Source: an uncultured Roseivirga sp.
GTDB taxonomy: Bacteria; Bacteroidota; Bacteroidia; Cytophagales; Cyclobacteriaceae
Assembly (NCBI GenBank): GCA_947493005.1
Contig: CANLOY010000001.1
Span: 682,001-746,000, forward strand
DNA: 64,000 nt
Reading direction: 5' to 3'
Below are positions 63,574 through 64,000 of the stretch, one piece after another. Within the stretch, counting starts at the first letter, position 1. Every line of letters starts with the position of its first letter. The notes under the pieces are model-generated. The model saw only the letters and a list, made by a program, of their open reading frames with translations, was not told the origin of the DNA and did no database searches. The translations under genes were made by a program, and so were the position numbers.

Positions 63574-64000
63574 GTTTTAAAAAACTTCTAGGCAAATTTC
63601 TGGTGTGGCGAATTCGCCATTTGAGTAACCGCAATTTTGTAATTCTGCTTGGTGGTATTACTGGTATTGTTGGTGGGTTTGCAGCTGTTTTATTAAAAAG
63701 CGCAGTCCACTTTATTCAGGAGTTTCTTTTAGACCTCAATGTTTCATTTGCCTACATCTTTTTCCCGGTTATTGGTATCCTTATAACTGCTCTTCTGGCT
63801 AATTATCTTTTAAAAGAAAAGCTAGGGCATGGTATTACGTCTATACTGTATTACATCTCTAAAAAGTCGAGCATTATAAGCAGAACAAAAATGTATAGCC
63901 GGATGCTCACTTCCGGACTTACTGTTGGCTTTGGTGGTTCAGTTGGGTTAGAGGCTCCAATTGTGGTGACAGGATCTGCTATTGGTTCTAATATAGGCCG
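63570..64000 (+). CDS. ClC-family chloride channel or antiporter (3' end cut by window edge)
   Basis: The first 143 codons are visible, from MSFKKLLGKFLVWRIRHLSN. The protein starts inside the mazG stop (ATGA). After a basic N-terminus, hydrophobic segments begin at about 24 (FVILLGGITGIVGGFAAVLLK) and continue with typical ClC helices. The selectivity-filter motif reads GFGGSVGLEAPIVVTGSAIG, where GLEAP corresponds to G-R/K-E-G-P and keeps the gating glutamate, so proton-coupled exchange is possible. C-terminal CBS domains, if any, lie outside the window. Confidence 0.9.
   Translation, partial: MSFKKLLGKFLVWRIRHLSNRNFVILLGGITGIVGGFAAVLLKSAVHFIQEFLLDLNVSFAYIFFPVIGILITALLANYLLKEKLGHGITSILYYISKKSSIISRTKMYSRMLTSGLTVGFGGSVGLEAPIVVTGSAIGSNIG

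Noticed and set aside
1-64000. CRISPR arrays, prophage, transposases, tRNA or rRNA genes
   Set aside because: No regularly spaced repeats, phage structural genes, transposase motifs or tRNA cloverleaf sequences were recognised in the intergenic regions.

Overview
The window is a chromosomal stretch of a Bacteroidota bacterium, most likely a marine-type member of the Cytophagales (Roseivirga/Fulvivirga-like; the genus cannot be fixed by eye). The evidence is an AT-rich genome, promoters of the Bacteroidota TAnnTTTG type rather than sigma70 boxes, weak or absent Shine-Dalgarno sequences, a SusC/RagA-like plug domain, a propeller-type histidine kinase, lipoproteins and signal peptides ending in A-Q, type III pantothenate kinase, and PadR plus MacB/FtsX-like permease pairs. 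I see no prophage, insertion sequence, CRISPR array, rRNA or tRNA. Most of the window is ordinary housekeeping DNA with some accessory islands. Two genes are cut by the window edges: mutS (left) and a ClC channel (right).

Layout. 1-6.3 kb: mutS (partial), a coiled-coil signal-anchor protein preceded by two copies of a 16-bp dyad, a membrane protein, a DUF4143-type ATPase, a SpoU methyltransferase and a small membrane protein, then about 400 bp of degenerate repeats. 6.7-19.5 kb: threonine/serine dehydratase, NHL-repeat lipoprotein, a propeller histidine kinase with its NarL-type regulator, DNA polymerase I, an S41 peptidase and an outer-membrane protein whose start codon is not ATG, GTG or TTG. 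19.5-31.9 kb: amidase, coaX, an M28/M14 peptidase pair, a Tat-exported metallo-beta-lactamase-fold enzyme, lysC, ribH, a TPR protein, pdhA and recF.

32-48.7 kb is the most distinctive part. It holds a 2181-residue alpha-2-macroglobulin-like protein with an internal SusC-type plug, a LytS/LytTR two-component pair, a secreted GEQHG-motif (EreA/ChaN-like) protein, a secreted DinB-fold protein, and two tandem PadR-permease modules. Each PadR gene has repeated CTACATTT elements lying on its predicted promoter, which suggests autoregulation.

48.9-64 kb: acetyl-CoA synthetase, a basic secreted protein, an OmpR-type two-component system, a TlpA-like thioredoxin, an amidohydrolase, an alpha/beta hydrolase-OsmC fusion, NrtS, a probable structured non-coding RNA with a strong terminator, ferrochelatase, a lipoprotein, cysteine desulfurase, phosphoglucosamine mutase, a small Cys-rich membrane protein, MazG and the ClC channel.

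The best candidates for something under-described are the structured RNA at about 58181-58347, the macroglobulin-plug fusion, the duplicated PadR-permease modules with their operator architecture, and the tandem dyads upstream of the coiled-coil gene. All readings are by eye; family names rest on recognised motifs, not database searches.
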